DNA of 64,000 nucleotides from NCBI GenBank assembly GCA_963730305.1, contig CAVSRB010000001.1, forward strand, positions 186,001 to 250,000. Direction: 5' to 3'. Origin of the DNA: CAMYMQ01 sp963730305 (GTDB taxonomy: Bacteria; Pseudomonadota; Alphaproteobacteria; Bin65). Position 1 is the stretch's first letter, and each line of letters begins with the position of its first letter. The position numbers were made by a program, and so were the translations under genes. Shown one piece after another: positions 38,123 to 46,926 of the stretch. The notes under the pieces are model-generated. The model was given only the letters and a program-made list of their open reading frames with translations, ran no database searches and was not told the DNA's origin.

Positions 38123-39517
38123 ATGCCGTCGTCACCCGCCCCCGCCCCGCCCGCCGCAACCGTGCTCGACCTGATCGGCAACACGCCGATGGTCGAGGTC
38201 ACCCATCTGGACACCGGGCCGTGCCGGCTGTTCCTCAAGCTCGAGAGCCAGAACCCGGGCGGCTCGATCAAGGACCGGATCGGCCTGTCGATGATCGAGG
38301 CGGCGGAGGCATCCGGGGAGCTGCCGCCCGGGGGCACCATCGTCGAGGCGACGGCAGGCAACACCGGGCTGGGCCTGGCCCTGGTCGCCGCCCAGAAGGG
38401 CTACCGGCTGATCATCGTCGTCCCCGACAAGATGAGCCAGGAGAAGATCTTCCACCTGAAGGCGCTGGGCGCCGAGGTCCACCTGACCCGCTCGGACGTC
38501 ACCAAGGGCCACCCGGACTACTACCAGGACGTCGCCGAGCGGATGGCCGGCGAGATCCCCGGCGCCTGGTGGGCCAACCAGTTCGGCAACCCGGCCAACC
38601 CCGCCGCCCACGAGACCGGCACGGGCCCCGAGGTCTGGGCCCAGATGGACGCGGCCGTCGACGCCGTGGTCTGCGGCGTCGGCTCGGGCGGCACGATCAC
38701 CGGGCTCGGCCGCTTCTTCGCCCGGGTCTCGCCGGCGACCGAGATGATCCTCGCCGACCCCGAAGGGTCCGTCCTCGCCGGCTACATCGAGACCGGCACG
38801 CTCGACCGGCAAGTCGGGAGCTGGCTGGTCGAGGGCATCGGCGAGGATTTCATCCCGCCGGTCGCCGACCTGAGCCTGGTCCGCCGCGCCTACACGATCC
38901 CCGACGGCGAGGCGTTCGCGACGGTCCGCGCGCTGCTGGCGCGCGAGGGCATCCTCGCCGGCTCGTCGACCGGCACCCTGGTCGCCGCCGCGCTGCGCTA
39001 CTGCCGCGAACAGAGCGAGCCGAAGCGCGTCGTCTCCTTCGTCTGCGACAGCGGCAACAAGTACCTGTCCAAGATGTTCAACGACTATTGGATGATCGAC
39101 CAGGGCTTCGCCGCCCTGCCGCGGCGCGGCGACCTCTCGGACCTGATCGCCCGCCGCCACGCCGAGCACGCCACCGTCACCGTCGGTCCCGACGAGACCC
39201 TGCTCGCCGCGCTGGGCCGGATGAAGCTCTACGACGTCTCGCAGCTCCCGGTGATCGACGCCGACGACCGCATCGCCGGGCTGATCGACGAATCGGACAT
39301 CCTGCTCCGCGTCATCGACGACGAGCGCCGCTTCACCGACACCGTCGGCTCGGCGATGTCGACCCGGCTGGAGACGGTCCCGCCCGATGCCGATATCCGT
39401 TCGCTGTTGCCCATCTTCGAGGCCGGGCGCGTCGCCATCGTCATGGCCGGCGGCCGGTTCCTCGGCCTGATCACCCGGATCGACCTGCTCAACTACCTGC
39501 GCCGGAGGATGCGTTGA
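38123..39517 (+). CDS. cystathionine beta-synthase
   Basis: This PLP enzyme condenses serine and homocysteine to cystathionine, the first step of reverse transsulfuration. The 464-residue product has LDLIGNTPMVEV, the PLP-lysine motif NPGGSIKDRIGLSM (K50), VEATAGNTGLGLALVAAQKG, and the phosphate loop GVGSGGTITGLGRFF, then EGIGEDFIPP. The C-terminal 120 residues are a tandem CBS-domain pair (VTVGPDETLLAALGRMKLYD, QLPVIDADDRIAGLIDESDI, and a second copy to RIDLLNYLRRRMR), often a regulatory adenosine-nucleotide site. The start is the ATG at 38123; an in-frame ATG at 38096 lies before the third upstream motif. The stop overlaps the next gene's TTG start. Confidence 0.92.
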   Translation: MPSSPAPAPPAATVLDLIGNTPMVEVTHLDTGPCRLFLKLESQNPGGSIKDRIGLSMIEAAEASGELPPGGTIVEATAGNTGLGLALVAAQKGYRLIIVVPDKMSQEKIFHLKALGAEVHLTRSDVTKGHPDYYQDVAERMAGEIPGAWWANQFGNPANPAAHETGTGPEVWAQMDAAVDAVVCGVGSGGTITGLGRFFARVSPATEMILADPEGSVLAGYIETGTLDRQVGSWLVEGIGEDFIPPVADLSLVRRAYTIPDGEAFATVRALLAREGILAGSSTGTLVAAALRYCREQSEPKRVVSFVCDSGNKYLSKMFNDYWMIDQGFAALPRRGDLSDLIARRHAEHATVTVGPDETLLAALGRMKLYDVSQLPVIDADDRIAGLIDESDILLRVIDDERRFTDTVGSAMSTRLETVPPDADIRSLLPIFEAGRVAIVMAGGRFLGLITRIDLLNYLRRRMR

Positions 39518-40684
39518 CCCGCAAGACCGACAACCTCGCCTTCGCGACCCGTGCGATCCACGCCGGCCAGTCGCCCGACCCGTCGACCGGCGCGATCATG
39601 CAGCCGATCTACGCGACCTCGACCTACGTCCAGGACAGCCCGGGCGTTCACAAGGGCTACGAATACTCGCGCAGCCAGAACCCGACGCGGATGGCCTACG
39701 AGCGCTGCGTCGCCGACCTCGAGGGCGGCGCCCACGGCTACGCCTTCGCGTCGGGCATGGCGGCGACGGCGACCGTGCTGGAGCTGGTCGACAGCGGCGC
39801 CCACGTGGTCGCGGCCGACGACCTCTACGGCGGCACCCGGCGGCTGTTCAGCCGGGTGCGCGAACGCTCGGCCGGCCTGCGCTTCACCTATGCAGATCTG
39901 ACCCGGCCCGGCGCGCTGGCCGCGGCGCTGGAGCCCGATACGGCGATGATCTGGATCGAATCGCCGACCAACCCCCTGCTCCGCCTCGCCGACCTGGCCG
40001 AGGCCGCCCGCATCGGCCGCGAACGCGGCATCCTCACCGTGGTCGACAACACCTTCGCGACACCCTGGGTGCAGCGGCCGCTGGAGCTGGGCATCGACGT
40101 GGTCGTCCATTCGGCGACCAAGTATCTCAACGGCCATTCCGACGTGGTCGGCGGGATCGTCGCGATCGGCGACGACGACGGCCTCGCCGAGCGCCTGGGC
40201 TTCCTGCAGAATTCGGTCGGCGCCATCGCGGGCCCGTTCGATGCCTTCCTGGCCCTTCGCGGCCTCAAGACTCTGGCCCTGCGCATGGAACGCCATTGCC
40301 AGAGCGCGATGCGCATCGCCACCTGGCTGGAGAACCACCCCAAGGTCGAGCGGGTCCACTATCCGGGGCTCGAAAGCCACCCGCAGCACGCGTTGGCCAA
40401 GCGCCAGATGGCGGCCTACGGCGGCATGGTCACGGCCATCCTCGCGGGCGGGCTGGACGAGGCCCGGCGGTTCCTCGAACGCTGCTCGCTGTTCGCGCTG
40501 GCCGAGAGCCTGGGCGGGGTCGAGAGCCTGATCGAGCATCCCGCGATCATGACCCACGCCTCGGTGCCCGCGGCGGTGCGGGCCGAGCTCGGGATCAGCG
40601 ATTCGCTGGTCCGGCTGTCGGTCGGGATCGAGGACTACCGACGACCTGATCGCCGACCTGGACGCGGCCCTGTCGGCGATTTGA
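39514..40684 (+). CDS. cystathionine gamma-lyase / gamma-synthase family enzyme (one-base frameshift near 3' end)
   Basis: This is a Cys/Met-metabolism PLP enzyme. Next to cbs, its likely role is gamma-lysis of cystathionine to cysteine. It has IYATSTYVQDSPG, YEYSRSQNPTRMAYERCVAD, ASGMAATATVLEL, TVVDNTFATPWVQRPLELG and the PLP lysine in VHSATKYLNGHSD (K203). It starts at TTG 39514 (TTGA overlap with the cbs stop, GGAGG upstream). The end is broken: after VRLSVGIEDY one extra C at 40638-40639 shifts the frame and the reading continues to 40806. Removing it gives the family-typical end DDLIADLDAALSAI* at 40684 and 389 residues. I give the corrected extent. Confidence 0.9.
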
Positions 40685-41398
40685 GCAGATCTTGTCCGGT
40701 GAATCGACTTGCCAAAACCTCACCCGACGTCGTTCCCGCGCAGGCGGGAACCCAGTCTCTCGGAGCTTGCGCTGGGCCCCCGCCTTCGCGGGGGCGACGA
40801 AGATGAGATAACCGCGCGGGTCGGTAGTGCGTGCCGGCGTGGCTACTCCGCCGGCGCGCGCCCGTCCCATGTCGCCCTTGTCCGCCCCCTTGGGCAGGTA
40901 ATCGCGCCAGCGGCCCTCGACCTCGTCGGCCAGGCCCCGGCGCAGGCCGAGCGCGAAGGCGGTCTCGGCGACCAGGAAGACCGGGGCGATGAAGATCTGG
41001 ATCAGGTTGTCGACCAGGGCCGGCTTGCGCCCCTCGAAGGCGTGGCCGACCAGCTGGATGATCCAGCCGACGACGAACAGCAGGCCGAAGGTGATCCACA
41101 CGGCCGCCGATCCCTGGCCCGGCAGCCAGCCGGCGAGCCACAGGGCGGGCAGGAACAGGACGCTGGTCGCGATCCCGAACGGCGGGTCGGACGCGATCCA
41201 GAACAGCATGACGAGGCCCGCGAACACGGTCGCCAGCGACACGGTGTACCAGCCGAGGTCGGCGAAAGGCACGAGCGCCATGGGCAAGAGCAGCGAGACG
41301 GCGATCATCGGCACGCCGAAGAAGTGCGTCGCCTTGTTGCGCGGATCGCGGTGGTACGAGGTGTACATGGCGATCTGCTCGACGAAGAAGCGATGCAT
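40595..41398 (-). CDS. Mpo1-like (DUF962) membrane protein
   Basis: This is a small membrane protein of the Mpo1/YGL010w family; the yeast member is an iron-dependent dioxygenase of 2-hydroxy fatty acids. It has the histidine motifs YHRDPRNKATHFFGVP near residue 15 and QLVGHAFEGRKPALVDN near 115, and four hydrophobic segments. It starts at ATG 41398 with GAGGAGG. The family domain ends around residue 170 (RWRDYLPKGAD). The frame then runs on for about 90 residues through a palindromic repeat and into the 3' end of the convergent lyase gene. One base fewer would end it at a TAG at 40843 (184 residues), so the extra tail may be artefactual. Confidence 0.75.
   Translation of the reverse strand: MHRFFVEQIAMYTSYHRDPRNKATHFFGVPMIAVSLLLPMALVPFADLGWYTVSLATVFAGLVMLFWIASDPPFGIATSVLFLPALWLAGWLPGQGSAAVWITFGLLFVVGWIIQLVGHAFEGRKPALVDNLIQIFIAPVFLVAETAFALGLRRGLADEVEGRWRDYLPKGADKGDMGRARAGGVATPARTTDPRGYLIFVAPAKAGAQRKLRETGFPPARERRRVRFWQVDSPDKICSNRRQGRVQVGDQVVGSPRSRPTAGPANR
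40726..40803. repeat. REP/BIME-like palindromic element
   Basis: Two perfect hairpins, GTTCCCGC-gcag-GCGGGAAC (40732-40751) and GCCCCCGC-cttc-GCGGGGGC (40776-40795), flank a short spacer, with CCCAG (40751-40755) able to pair with CTGGG (40772-40776). The element lies in the convergent gap after the lyase gene. In six-frame view such elements give SFPRRREP and PAKAGAQ peptides, as here, which is typical of dispersed bacterial repeats. I see only one copy in this window. Confidence 0.75.
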
Positions 41399-41456
41399 GG
41401 GAGCCTCCTCTCCAGGCCGGCCGCCCTCGCTCCCGCCGATTTCGCCCAGTCTTCCG

Positions 41457-41942
41457 TCAGGCGCCGGCGGCGATGCGGCCGTATTTCCCGCCATAATAGA
41501 GCAAAGGCTCGCCGTCTGTCCTGCGGGTAAAGTTCTCGACCTTGCCGACGATGATGATGTGGTCGCCGGCTTCGTGGATGTCCTGGGTCGAGCATTCGAA
41601 GATCGCCAGGGCGTTGGCGAAGCTGGGGCAGCCGACGCCGCAGAAGTCGTAGGAGACCTCGTTCCACTTGTCCTCCGACGCGCGCGCGAAGTGGGAGGAG
41701 ATGTCCTCCTGCTCGGCGCTGAGCACGTTGACGGCGAAGTGGGTGCTCTTCTGGAAGTGCGCGAAGGAGTAGCTCCGGCGATCGAGGCAGAACAGGATCA
41801 GGGGCGGATCGAGCGAGACCGAGCTGAACGAGTTGGCGGTCAGCCCGACCGGCGTGCCGTCCTCGGTCATCGTGGTCACGATCGTGACCCCGGTCGCGAA
41901 CGCGCCCAGCGCGTTGCGGAACTCTTTCTGGTCGAAACTCAT
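41457..41942 (-). CDS. flavin reductase domain protein
   Basis: This 161-residue FMN-binding split-barrel protein is of the type that supplies reduced flavin to a partner oxygenase. Signatures are FRNALGAFATGVTIVTTMTE, VGLTANSFSSVSLDPPLILF, and FAVNVLSAEQEDISSHFARA, with GDHIIIVGKVENF near the end. The start is the ATG at 41942 with GGAGTGGGG upstream. It lies between acyl-CoA dehydrogenase and the Mpo1-like gene on the same strand. No partner monooxygenase gene is adjacent, so the recipient of reduced flavin is unknown. Confidence 0.88.
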   Translation of the reverse strand: MSFDQKEFRNALGAFATGVTIVTTMTEDGTPVGLTANSFSSVSLDPPLILFCLDRRSYSFAHFQKSTHFAVNVLSAEQEDISSHFARASEDKWNEVSYDFCGVGCPSFANALAIFECSTQDIHEAGDHIIIVGKVENFTRRTDGEPLLYYGGKYGRIAAGA

Positions 41943-42011
41943 CCGGTTCCCCACTCCTGCCCACTGATTGCCCATATGCGGCGCCGTCATAGCGCGGCGC
42001 GCCCGTCGCGG

Positions 42012-43190
42012 TCAAAGCGACCGGCCGATAATCTCGCGCATGATCTCGTTGGTGCCGGCGTAGATGCGGTGGACGCGGGCGTCGGCCCACGCCCGCGCGA
42101 TCCAGGTGTCCCACATGTAGCCCATGCCGCCGTGGAGCTGCAGGCAATCGTCGAGGACGCGGTCCTGCAGCTCGGTGGTCCACAGCTTGGCCATCGCCGC
42201 GGTCTCGGGGTCGAGCCAGCCGGCGGCATGCTCGGCGATGCAGCGGTCGACGAACTCGCGGCCGACCCGGACCTGGGTGGCGGCGTCGGCGAGCTTGAAG
42301 CGGCTGTTCTGGAAGTCGATGATCCGCTTGCCGAACGCCTTGCGCTCCTTGACGTAGTCGACCGTGGTCTCGAGCGCGGCCTCGCAGATCGCCATCGCCC
42401 GCACGGCGACGATCAGGCGCTCCTGGACCAGCCCGCTCATCAGCAGGCGCCAGCCCTCGTTCTCCTCGCCCAGCCGGTTGGCCACCGGGACGCGGACGTC
42501 CTCGAGGTAGAGCACCGCGGTGTCCTGGGCCTTGTTGCCGATCTTCTTGAGGTTCTTGCTCTTGACGTAGCCGGGCGCGTCGGTGTCGACGATCAGCAGG
42601 GAGACGCCCTTGGCGCCAAGCGACGGATCGGTCTTGACCACCAACAGGATCAGGTCGCCGATGATGCCGTTGGTGATGAAGGTCTTGGAGCCGTTGACGA
42701 CATAGTGGTCGCCGTCACGCACCGCGCTGGTGCGCACCGCCTGCAGGTCGCTGCCGGTATCCGGTTCGGTCATCCCGATCGAGGCGATCTTCTCGCCGGT
42801 CGCCATGGCGGTCAGATAGCGCGCCTTCTGGTCCTCGGTGCCGAACTTGGTCAGGAACGGCGCGACGATATAGGAATGCAGGTCCCACGCCGGCGCCGCC
42901 AGGCCGTAGCGGCCCAGCTCCTCGATCACCACCGCGTCATAGAGGAAGCCGGCCTCCGCCCCGCCATAGGCCTCGGGGATGCTGGTGCCGAGGATGCCCT
43001 GCTCGCCCGCGCGCAGCCAGATCGAGCGCGGCGTCACCCCTGCTTCCTCCCACTCGGCGTAGTGGGGCACGACCTCGGCTTCGAGGAAGCGCCGCACCGA
43101 ATCGCGGAAGATCTCATGCTCGGGCTCGAACAGGGTGCGCGCGAAACGCGGCGCTGCGGCGCCGCGCGCCGGCTCGGACTGGTCCGTCAT
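42012..43190 (-). CDS. acyl-CoA dehydrogenase
   Basis: This 392-residue FAD enzyme oxidises acyl-CoA to enoyl-CoA. It has the flavin signature IGMTEPDTGSDLQAVRTSAV, VNGSKTFITNGIIGDLILLV, LIVDTDAPGYVKSKNLKKIG, and the C-terminal LHGGMGYMWDTWIARAWADA with RIYAGTNEIMREIIGRSL. Where medium-chain enzymes have the catalytic Glu before GT near the C-terminus this protein has Ala. A glutamate in SGLVQERLIVAVRA sits where long-chain and isovaleryl-type enzymes carry the base, so it is likely of that class. The start is the ATG at 43190. It is first in a run with the flavin reductase and Mpo1-like genes. Confidence 0.92.
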   Translation of the reverse strand: MTDQSEPARGAAAPRFARTLFEPEHEIFRDSVRRFLEAEVVPHYAEWEEAGVTPRSIWLRAGEQGILGTSIPEAYGGAEAGFLYDAVVIEELGRYGLAAPAWDLHSYIVAPFLTKFGTEDQKARYLTAMATGEKIASIGMTEPDTGSDLQAVRTSAVRDGDHYVVNGSKTFITNGIIGDLILLVVKTDPSLGAKGVSLLIVDTDAPGYVKSKNLKKIGNKAQDTAVLYLEDVRVPVANRLGEENEGWRLLMSGLVQERLIVAVRAMAICEAALETTVDYVKERKAFGKRIIDFQNSRFKLADAATQVRVGREFVDRCIAEHAAGWLDPETAAMAKLWTTELQDRVLDDCLQLHGGMGYMWDTWIARAWADARVHRIYAGTNEIMREIIGRSL

Positions 43191-43492
43191 GTCGGGGATG
43201 CTCCGCCTCGTGGCCGGTGGGCCGGATGTCGGGCCCTGTCATGCCAACGACCGCCCCGCCCTGGCAAGCCCGGAGAGGGCAAGGCGGCCTTGCGCCCACC
43301 GTATTGTGCCTTGAATTCCCCCTGCCCTATGCCACACAATCGTCACCGGCCGGTCCGCAGGCGGACCACGGCCGCACGGCGGCGGGGGCCGGACGAACGC
43401 AAAGCGCACGCGACCGCGCGCTTTGCCTTCGAACGGTTCAAAGGGGCCGGGCCCGACATTCGCACGGCCCGAGCGGACTGATACGCAGATAG
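43191..43492. other. divergent intergenic region between acyl-CoA dehydrogenase and bpt
   Basis: About 300 bases with no supported gene. A promoter-like pair toward bpt is TTGTGC (43304-43309), 18 bases, TATGCC (43328-43333). A hairpin with perfect nine-base arms, GCAAAGCGC (43399-43407) and GCGCTTTGC (43418-43426), falls in the presumed bpt leader. It lacks a T-run and is not an obvious terminator. Confidence 0.45.
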
Positions 43493-44227
43493 ATGACGAC
43501 CCAGACCGCCAAGCTGCCGCGCTTCTTCTATCGGATGCCGCCGCGTCCGTGCCCCTATCTGCCGGGCCGGACCGAGCAGAACATCTTCACCGAGCTGGCC
43601 GGTCCCAACACCACGCAACTCTATGACGCGCTGACCCAGGCGGGCTTCCGCCGCTCCCACAACGTCGCCTACCGGCCGGCCTGTCCCGGCTGCCAGGCCT
43701 GCGTCCCGGTCCGCGTCGTCGCCCGCGACTTCAAGGTCAGCGCCTCGATGCGGCGGATCCTGCGGCGCAACGACGACCTGATCCAGGCCGAGGTCCGGGC
43801 CCGCGCCACCGCCGAGCAGTTCCGCCTGTTCAATCGCTACGTCGCCTCGCGCCACGGCGACGGCGAGATGGCGGGGATGTCCTTCGCCGACTACATGGCG
43901 ATGGTCCAGGACAGCCCGCTACGCACCTTCCTGTCGGAGCACCGCTCGGCCGACGGCGACCTGATCGGCGCCTGCCTGGTCGACCGGCTGAGCGACGGGT
44001 TGTCGGCCGTCTACAGCTTCTTCGAGCCGGCCCAGGCGGAGCGAAGCCTGGGTTCGCTGATGATCCTCAAGCTGATCGAGCGGACGATCGAGCTCGACCT
44101 GCCCTATCTCTACCTCGGCTACTGGATCGGCGGCAGCCAGAAGATGGCCTACAAGTGGCGGTTCCGTCCGCTCGAAGGCCTCGGCGCCGACGGCTGGAGC
44201 CTGCTCGACCACGGCCAGACGGGCTGA
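43493..44227 (+). CDS. bpt: aspartate/glutamate leucyltransferase (Bpt)
   Basis: Bpt adds leucine from Leu-tRNA to N-terminal Asp or Glu, marking proteins for ClpS/ClpAP degradation (N-degron pathway). The 244-residue product has the arginyl/leucyl-transferase N-terminal block CPYLPGRTEQNIFTELAGPN, the cysteine motif RPACPGCQACVPVRVVARDF, and the C-terminal GNAT-like half with AVYSFFEPAQAERSLGSLMI and LYLGYWIGGSQKMAYKWRFR, ending GWSLLD. Length and motifs are canonical for Bpt. It starts at ATG 43493. No clpS or clpA is adjacent. Confidence 0.95.
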   Translation: MTTQTAKLPRFFYRMPPRPCPYLPGRTEQNIFTELAGPNTTQLYDALTQAGFRRSHNVAYRPACPGCQACVPVRVVARDFKVSASMRRILRRNDDLIQAEVRARATAEQFRLFNRYVASRHGDGEMAGMSFADYMAMVQDSPLRTFLSEHRSADGDLIGACLVDRLSDGLSAVYSFFEPAQAERSLGSLMILKLIERTIELDLPYLYLGYWIGGSQKMAYKWRFRPLEGLGADGWSLLDHGQTG

Positions 44228-44250
44228 TCCCGCGCGGACCGTCGGGTCGG

Positions 44251-44278
44251 TTGCGCCCCCACCGCGAGCCCCTATAAT
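44251..44278 (+). promoter_or_regulatory. sigma70 promoter for first TRAP binding protein gene
   Basis: TTGCGC (44251-44256), a 16-base spacer, and a perfect TATAAT (44273-44278). Transcription would start near 44285, about 135 bases before the start codon at 44419. The layout matches the promoter in front of the second binding protein gene. Confidence 0.7.
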
Positions 44279-44418
44279 CCGGCGGCACCTGCGGGCCACG
44301 CCACACCACGACGACGGCGCGCCGCCGGCAGGCATTGATCGGCCGCGCCGAGCGGACCACATCATCGGTTCGCGCCAAACCGAACACCGTCCAAACCGAA
44401 CACTGTGAGGCACCCCCC

Positions 44419-45507
44419 ATGCAACGTCGTTCCTTTCTCAAAGGCGCGGCGGGCGGGGGCGCGGCCATCGCCGCGGCGGCCTTCCCAAAACCGGCGATTT
44501 CCCAGGGTATCCGGCGGCTCACCATGGTGACGTCCTGGCCGGGCGGCTTTCCGGGCCTCGGCACGTCCGCCCTGACCTTCGCCGACACGCTGTTCAGCGC
44601 TTCCGACGGCCGCATCCAGGTCTCCGTCCTGCCCGGCGGCAAGACCGTCCACGCCCTCAAATGCAACGACGCCGTCCAGCAGGGCCTCGCCGACCTCTAC
44701 CATTCGGCGGACTTCTATTATGCGGGCAAGGCGACGGCTTACACCTTCTTCACCGCGGTCCCGTTCGGCCTGAGCGCCGACGGCGTCGCCGCCTGGATCT
44801 ATCACGGCGGCGGCCAGAAGCTGTGGGACGAGGTCGGCGCCCAGTTCGGCGTCAAGCACCTGTTCGGCGGCACCACCGGCCGCCAAATGGCCGGCTGGTT
44901 CAAGAAGCCGATCCAGAAGGCTGCCGATTTCAAGGGCCTGAAGATGGGCATCGCCGGCCTGGGCGGCGGCATCCTGACCGCCCTCGGCGGCCTGCCGCAG
45001 CTGCTCGCCGTCGCGGAGATCGAGCCGGCGCTCAAGGCCGGCAACATCGACGCCGCGGAGTGGGCGGGCCCGTGGAACGACCTTGCCCTCGGCCTGTACA
45101 AGAGCGCCAAGACCTACCACTACCCCGGCTTCCAGCAGCCCGGGGCCGCGCTGTCGATCGGCATATCGGCCAAACTCTGGGACGGATTGTCGAGGGCCGA
45201 CCGGACGTTGTTCGAAGCGGCCGCGGGGCTCGCCAGCACCTGGACCCAGGCGCAGTTCGACGCCAACAATCCGCCCGCGTTGAAGAAGCTCGCCGACGAG
45301 CTCGACGTGAGCCTCGTCAAGCTGCCGGATCCGGTCTACGCCAGGATCGGCGAGGTCGCGCAGGACGTCATCGCCACCGCCGGCGCCGCCGACCCGCTGG
45401 CCAAGAAGGTGCACGACAGCTACATGGCCTTCCGCAAGGCCGCGGCCCCATGGACCGAGCTGTCGGAAGGGGCCTATCTCGGCAACCGCTCCCTGATCAA
45501 GTTCTGA
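44419..45507 (+). CDS. TRAP transporter substrate-binding protein, DctP family (atypical ligand site)
   Basis: This is a periplasmic TRAP binding protein of 362 residues with a twin-arginine-like signal (MQRRSFLKGAAGGGAAIAAA ending AISQG). Family blocks are DGRIQVSVLPGGKTVHAL, YAGKATAYTFFTAVPFGLSA, GGTTGRQMAGWFKKPIQKAA, FKGLKMGIAGLGGG, and NIDAAEWAGPWNDLALGLYK. It is collinear with the second binding protein (45806-46906) but differs at key sites. The conserved arginine after GLKM is glycine (G177), and the FRKE segment is FKKP. The arginine normally binds the ligand carboxylate in TRAP proteins, so this one may bind something else or work differently. It has its own promoter and ends 298 bases before the second gene. 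Confidence 0.9.
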   Translation: MQRRSFLKGAAGGGAAIAAAAFPKPAISQGIRRLTMVTSWPGGFPGLGTSALTFADTLFSASDGRIQVSVLPGGKTVHALKCNDAVQQGLADLYHSADFYYAGKATAYTFFTAVPFGLSADGVAAWIYHGGGQKLWDEVGAQFGVKHLFGGTTGRQMAGWFKKPIQKAADFKGLKMGIAGLGGGILTALGGLPQLLAVAEIEPALKAGNIDAAEWAGPWNDLALGLYKSAKTYHYPGFQQPGAALSIGISAKLWDGLSRADRTLFEAAAGLASTWTQAQFDANNPPALKKLADELDVSLVKLPDPVYARIGEVAQDVIATAGAADPLAKKVHDSYMAFRKAAAPWTELSEGAYLGNRSLIKF

Positions 45508-45625
45508 ACCGCGGCGCCGCGGCGACAAGGGCGCCTCGCCGGATGCTCCCTGCTGCTGCACGCAGCGCGTGATCATCGCCCCGTCCGACCGGCGACCGAT
45601 GGGCCGCCTTCCCGGCCCACTTGTG

Positions 45626-45653
45626 TTGCCTACACATTCCAACCGTCTATAAT
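45626..45653 (+). promoter_or_regulatory. sigma70 promoter for TRAP transporter genes
   Basis: TTGCCT (45626-45631), a 16-base spacer, and a perfect TATAAT (45648-45653). Transcription would begin near 45660, leaving a leader of about 145 bases. The leader contains short inverted repeats, including CCGC-act-GCGG inside GGAGG/CCTCC near 45720-45760. This is the strongest promoter match in the window. Confidence 0.8.
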
Positions 45654-45805
45654 TGCGCTATGCGGGTATCGAACGGCCGAACTGAGCACTAAGTCGAAGA
45701 CGGTCGATATCTGTTGTGGAGGACCTGCACCGGATTCAATTTCCGCACTGCGGACACCTCCGCGAGCCCTAGGGAGAAACTCGTCTAGCAGTGTGAGGAT
45801 TATTC

Positions 45806-46906
45806 ATGAAACGCCGTAAATTCCTGTCTGGCGCTGCAGCAGCGACCGGCGCCGCCGCCGTCGCCGCAGCCAGCTCCTTCCCGAAGCCGGCCCTCGCGCA
45901 GAAGCGCATCACCGCCGTCATGGTCAGCACCTGGCCGCGCGACTTCCCGGGCCTGGGCACCGGCGCCCAGCGCTTCGCCAAGAACCTGCAAGCCGCCACC
46001 GATGGGCGGATCAAGGTCGAATACTATGCCGCCGGTGAGCGCGTCGGCGCCTTCGCGGCCTTCGACGAGGTCGCGTCGGGCAAGGCCCAGATGTACCACG
46101 GCGCCGACTACTACTGGAAAGGCAAGAACCCCGCCTGGGGCTACTTCACCGCCGTTCCCTTCGGGCTGACCTACACCGAGATGAACGCCTGGATCCGCTT
46201 CATGGGCGGCCAGGAGCTGTGGGACAAGCTCGCCGGCCAGTTCGGCCTCAAGAACATCATGTGCGGCAACACCGGTTCTCAGATGGGCGGCTGGTTCCGC
46301 AAGGAGATGAACTCGCCGGCCGACTTCAAGGGCCTGAAGATGCGCATGCCGGGTCTCGGCGGCGACGTCCTCGCCAAGCTCGGCGCCTCGCCGGTCTCGC
46401 TGCCCGGCGGCCAGATCTACGAGAACCTGGTCTCCGGCGCGATCGACGCGACCGAGTGGGTGGGTCCGTGGAACGACCGCTTCATGAAGTTCTACGAAGC
46501 CGCCAAGTATTATTACTATCCGGGCTATCACGAGCCCGGCTCGATGCTCGCGCTGGGCATGAACAAGTCCTGGTGGAGCAAGCTGTCGAAGACCGACCAG
46601 CTGATCATCGACCAGGTGGCCTCGGCCGAGAACGACGTCATGATGGCCGAGTTCAACGCCAAGAACGGCGACGCGCTGAAGTCGCTGATCAAGGACCACG
46701 GCGTCAAGCTGAAGAAGTTCAACGACGACATCTACGACGCGTTCGGCAAGGCGTCGGAGGAGGTCTTCGCCGGCGTGCGCGCGCACAGCGCGTTCGCGAA
46801 GTCGGTTGACGACAGCTTCCGCAAGGCGCGCAAAGAGCTCGGCGCGTGGATGAAGATCTCCGATCAGGCCTACCTCGAGCAGCGCAACCGCGTCCTTGGT
46901 ATCTGA
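45806..46906 (+). CDS. TRAP transporter substrate-binding protein, DctP family (TakP-like)
   Basis: This 366-residue periplasmic binding protein has a signal with adjacent basic residues (MKRRKFLSGAAAATGAAAVA ending PALAQK). It resembles the alpha-keto acid binder TakP, with WKGKNPAWGYFTAVPFGLTY, CGNTGSQMGGWFRKEMNSPA, FKGLKMRMPGLGGDVLAKLG carrying the family arginine (R180), and GAIDATEWVGPWNDRFMKFY. Substrates of this subgroup are small mono-carboxylates such as pyruvate and other keto acids; lactate is another possibility. The exact ligand is inferred. GTGAGGA-type sequence precedes the ATG. The membrane subunit genes follow after a strong hairpin. Confidence 0.93.
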   Translation: MKRRKFLSGAAAATGAAAVAAASSFPKPALAQKRITAVMVSTWPRDFPGLGTGAQRFAKNLQAATDGRIKVEYYAAGERVGAFAAFDEVASGKAQMYHGADYYWKGKNPAWGYFTAVPFGLTYTEMNAWIRFMGGQELWDKLAGQFGLKNIMCGNTGSQMGGWFRKEMNSPADFKGLKMRMPGLGGDVLAKLGASPVSLPGGQIYENLVSGAIDATEWVGPWNDRFMKFYEAAKYYYYPGYHEPGSMLALGMNKSWWSKLSKTDQLIIDQVASAENDVMMAEFNAKNGDALKSLIKDHGVKLKKFNDDIYDAFGKASEEVFAGVRAHSAFAKSVDDSFRKARKELGAWMKISDQAYLEQRNRVLGI

Positions 46907-46926
46907 CGGTTCGCGGAGACAAGGTG

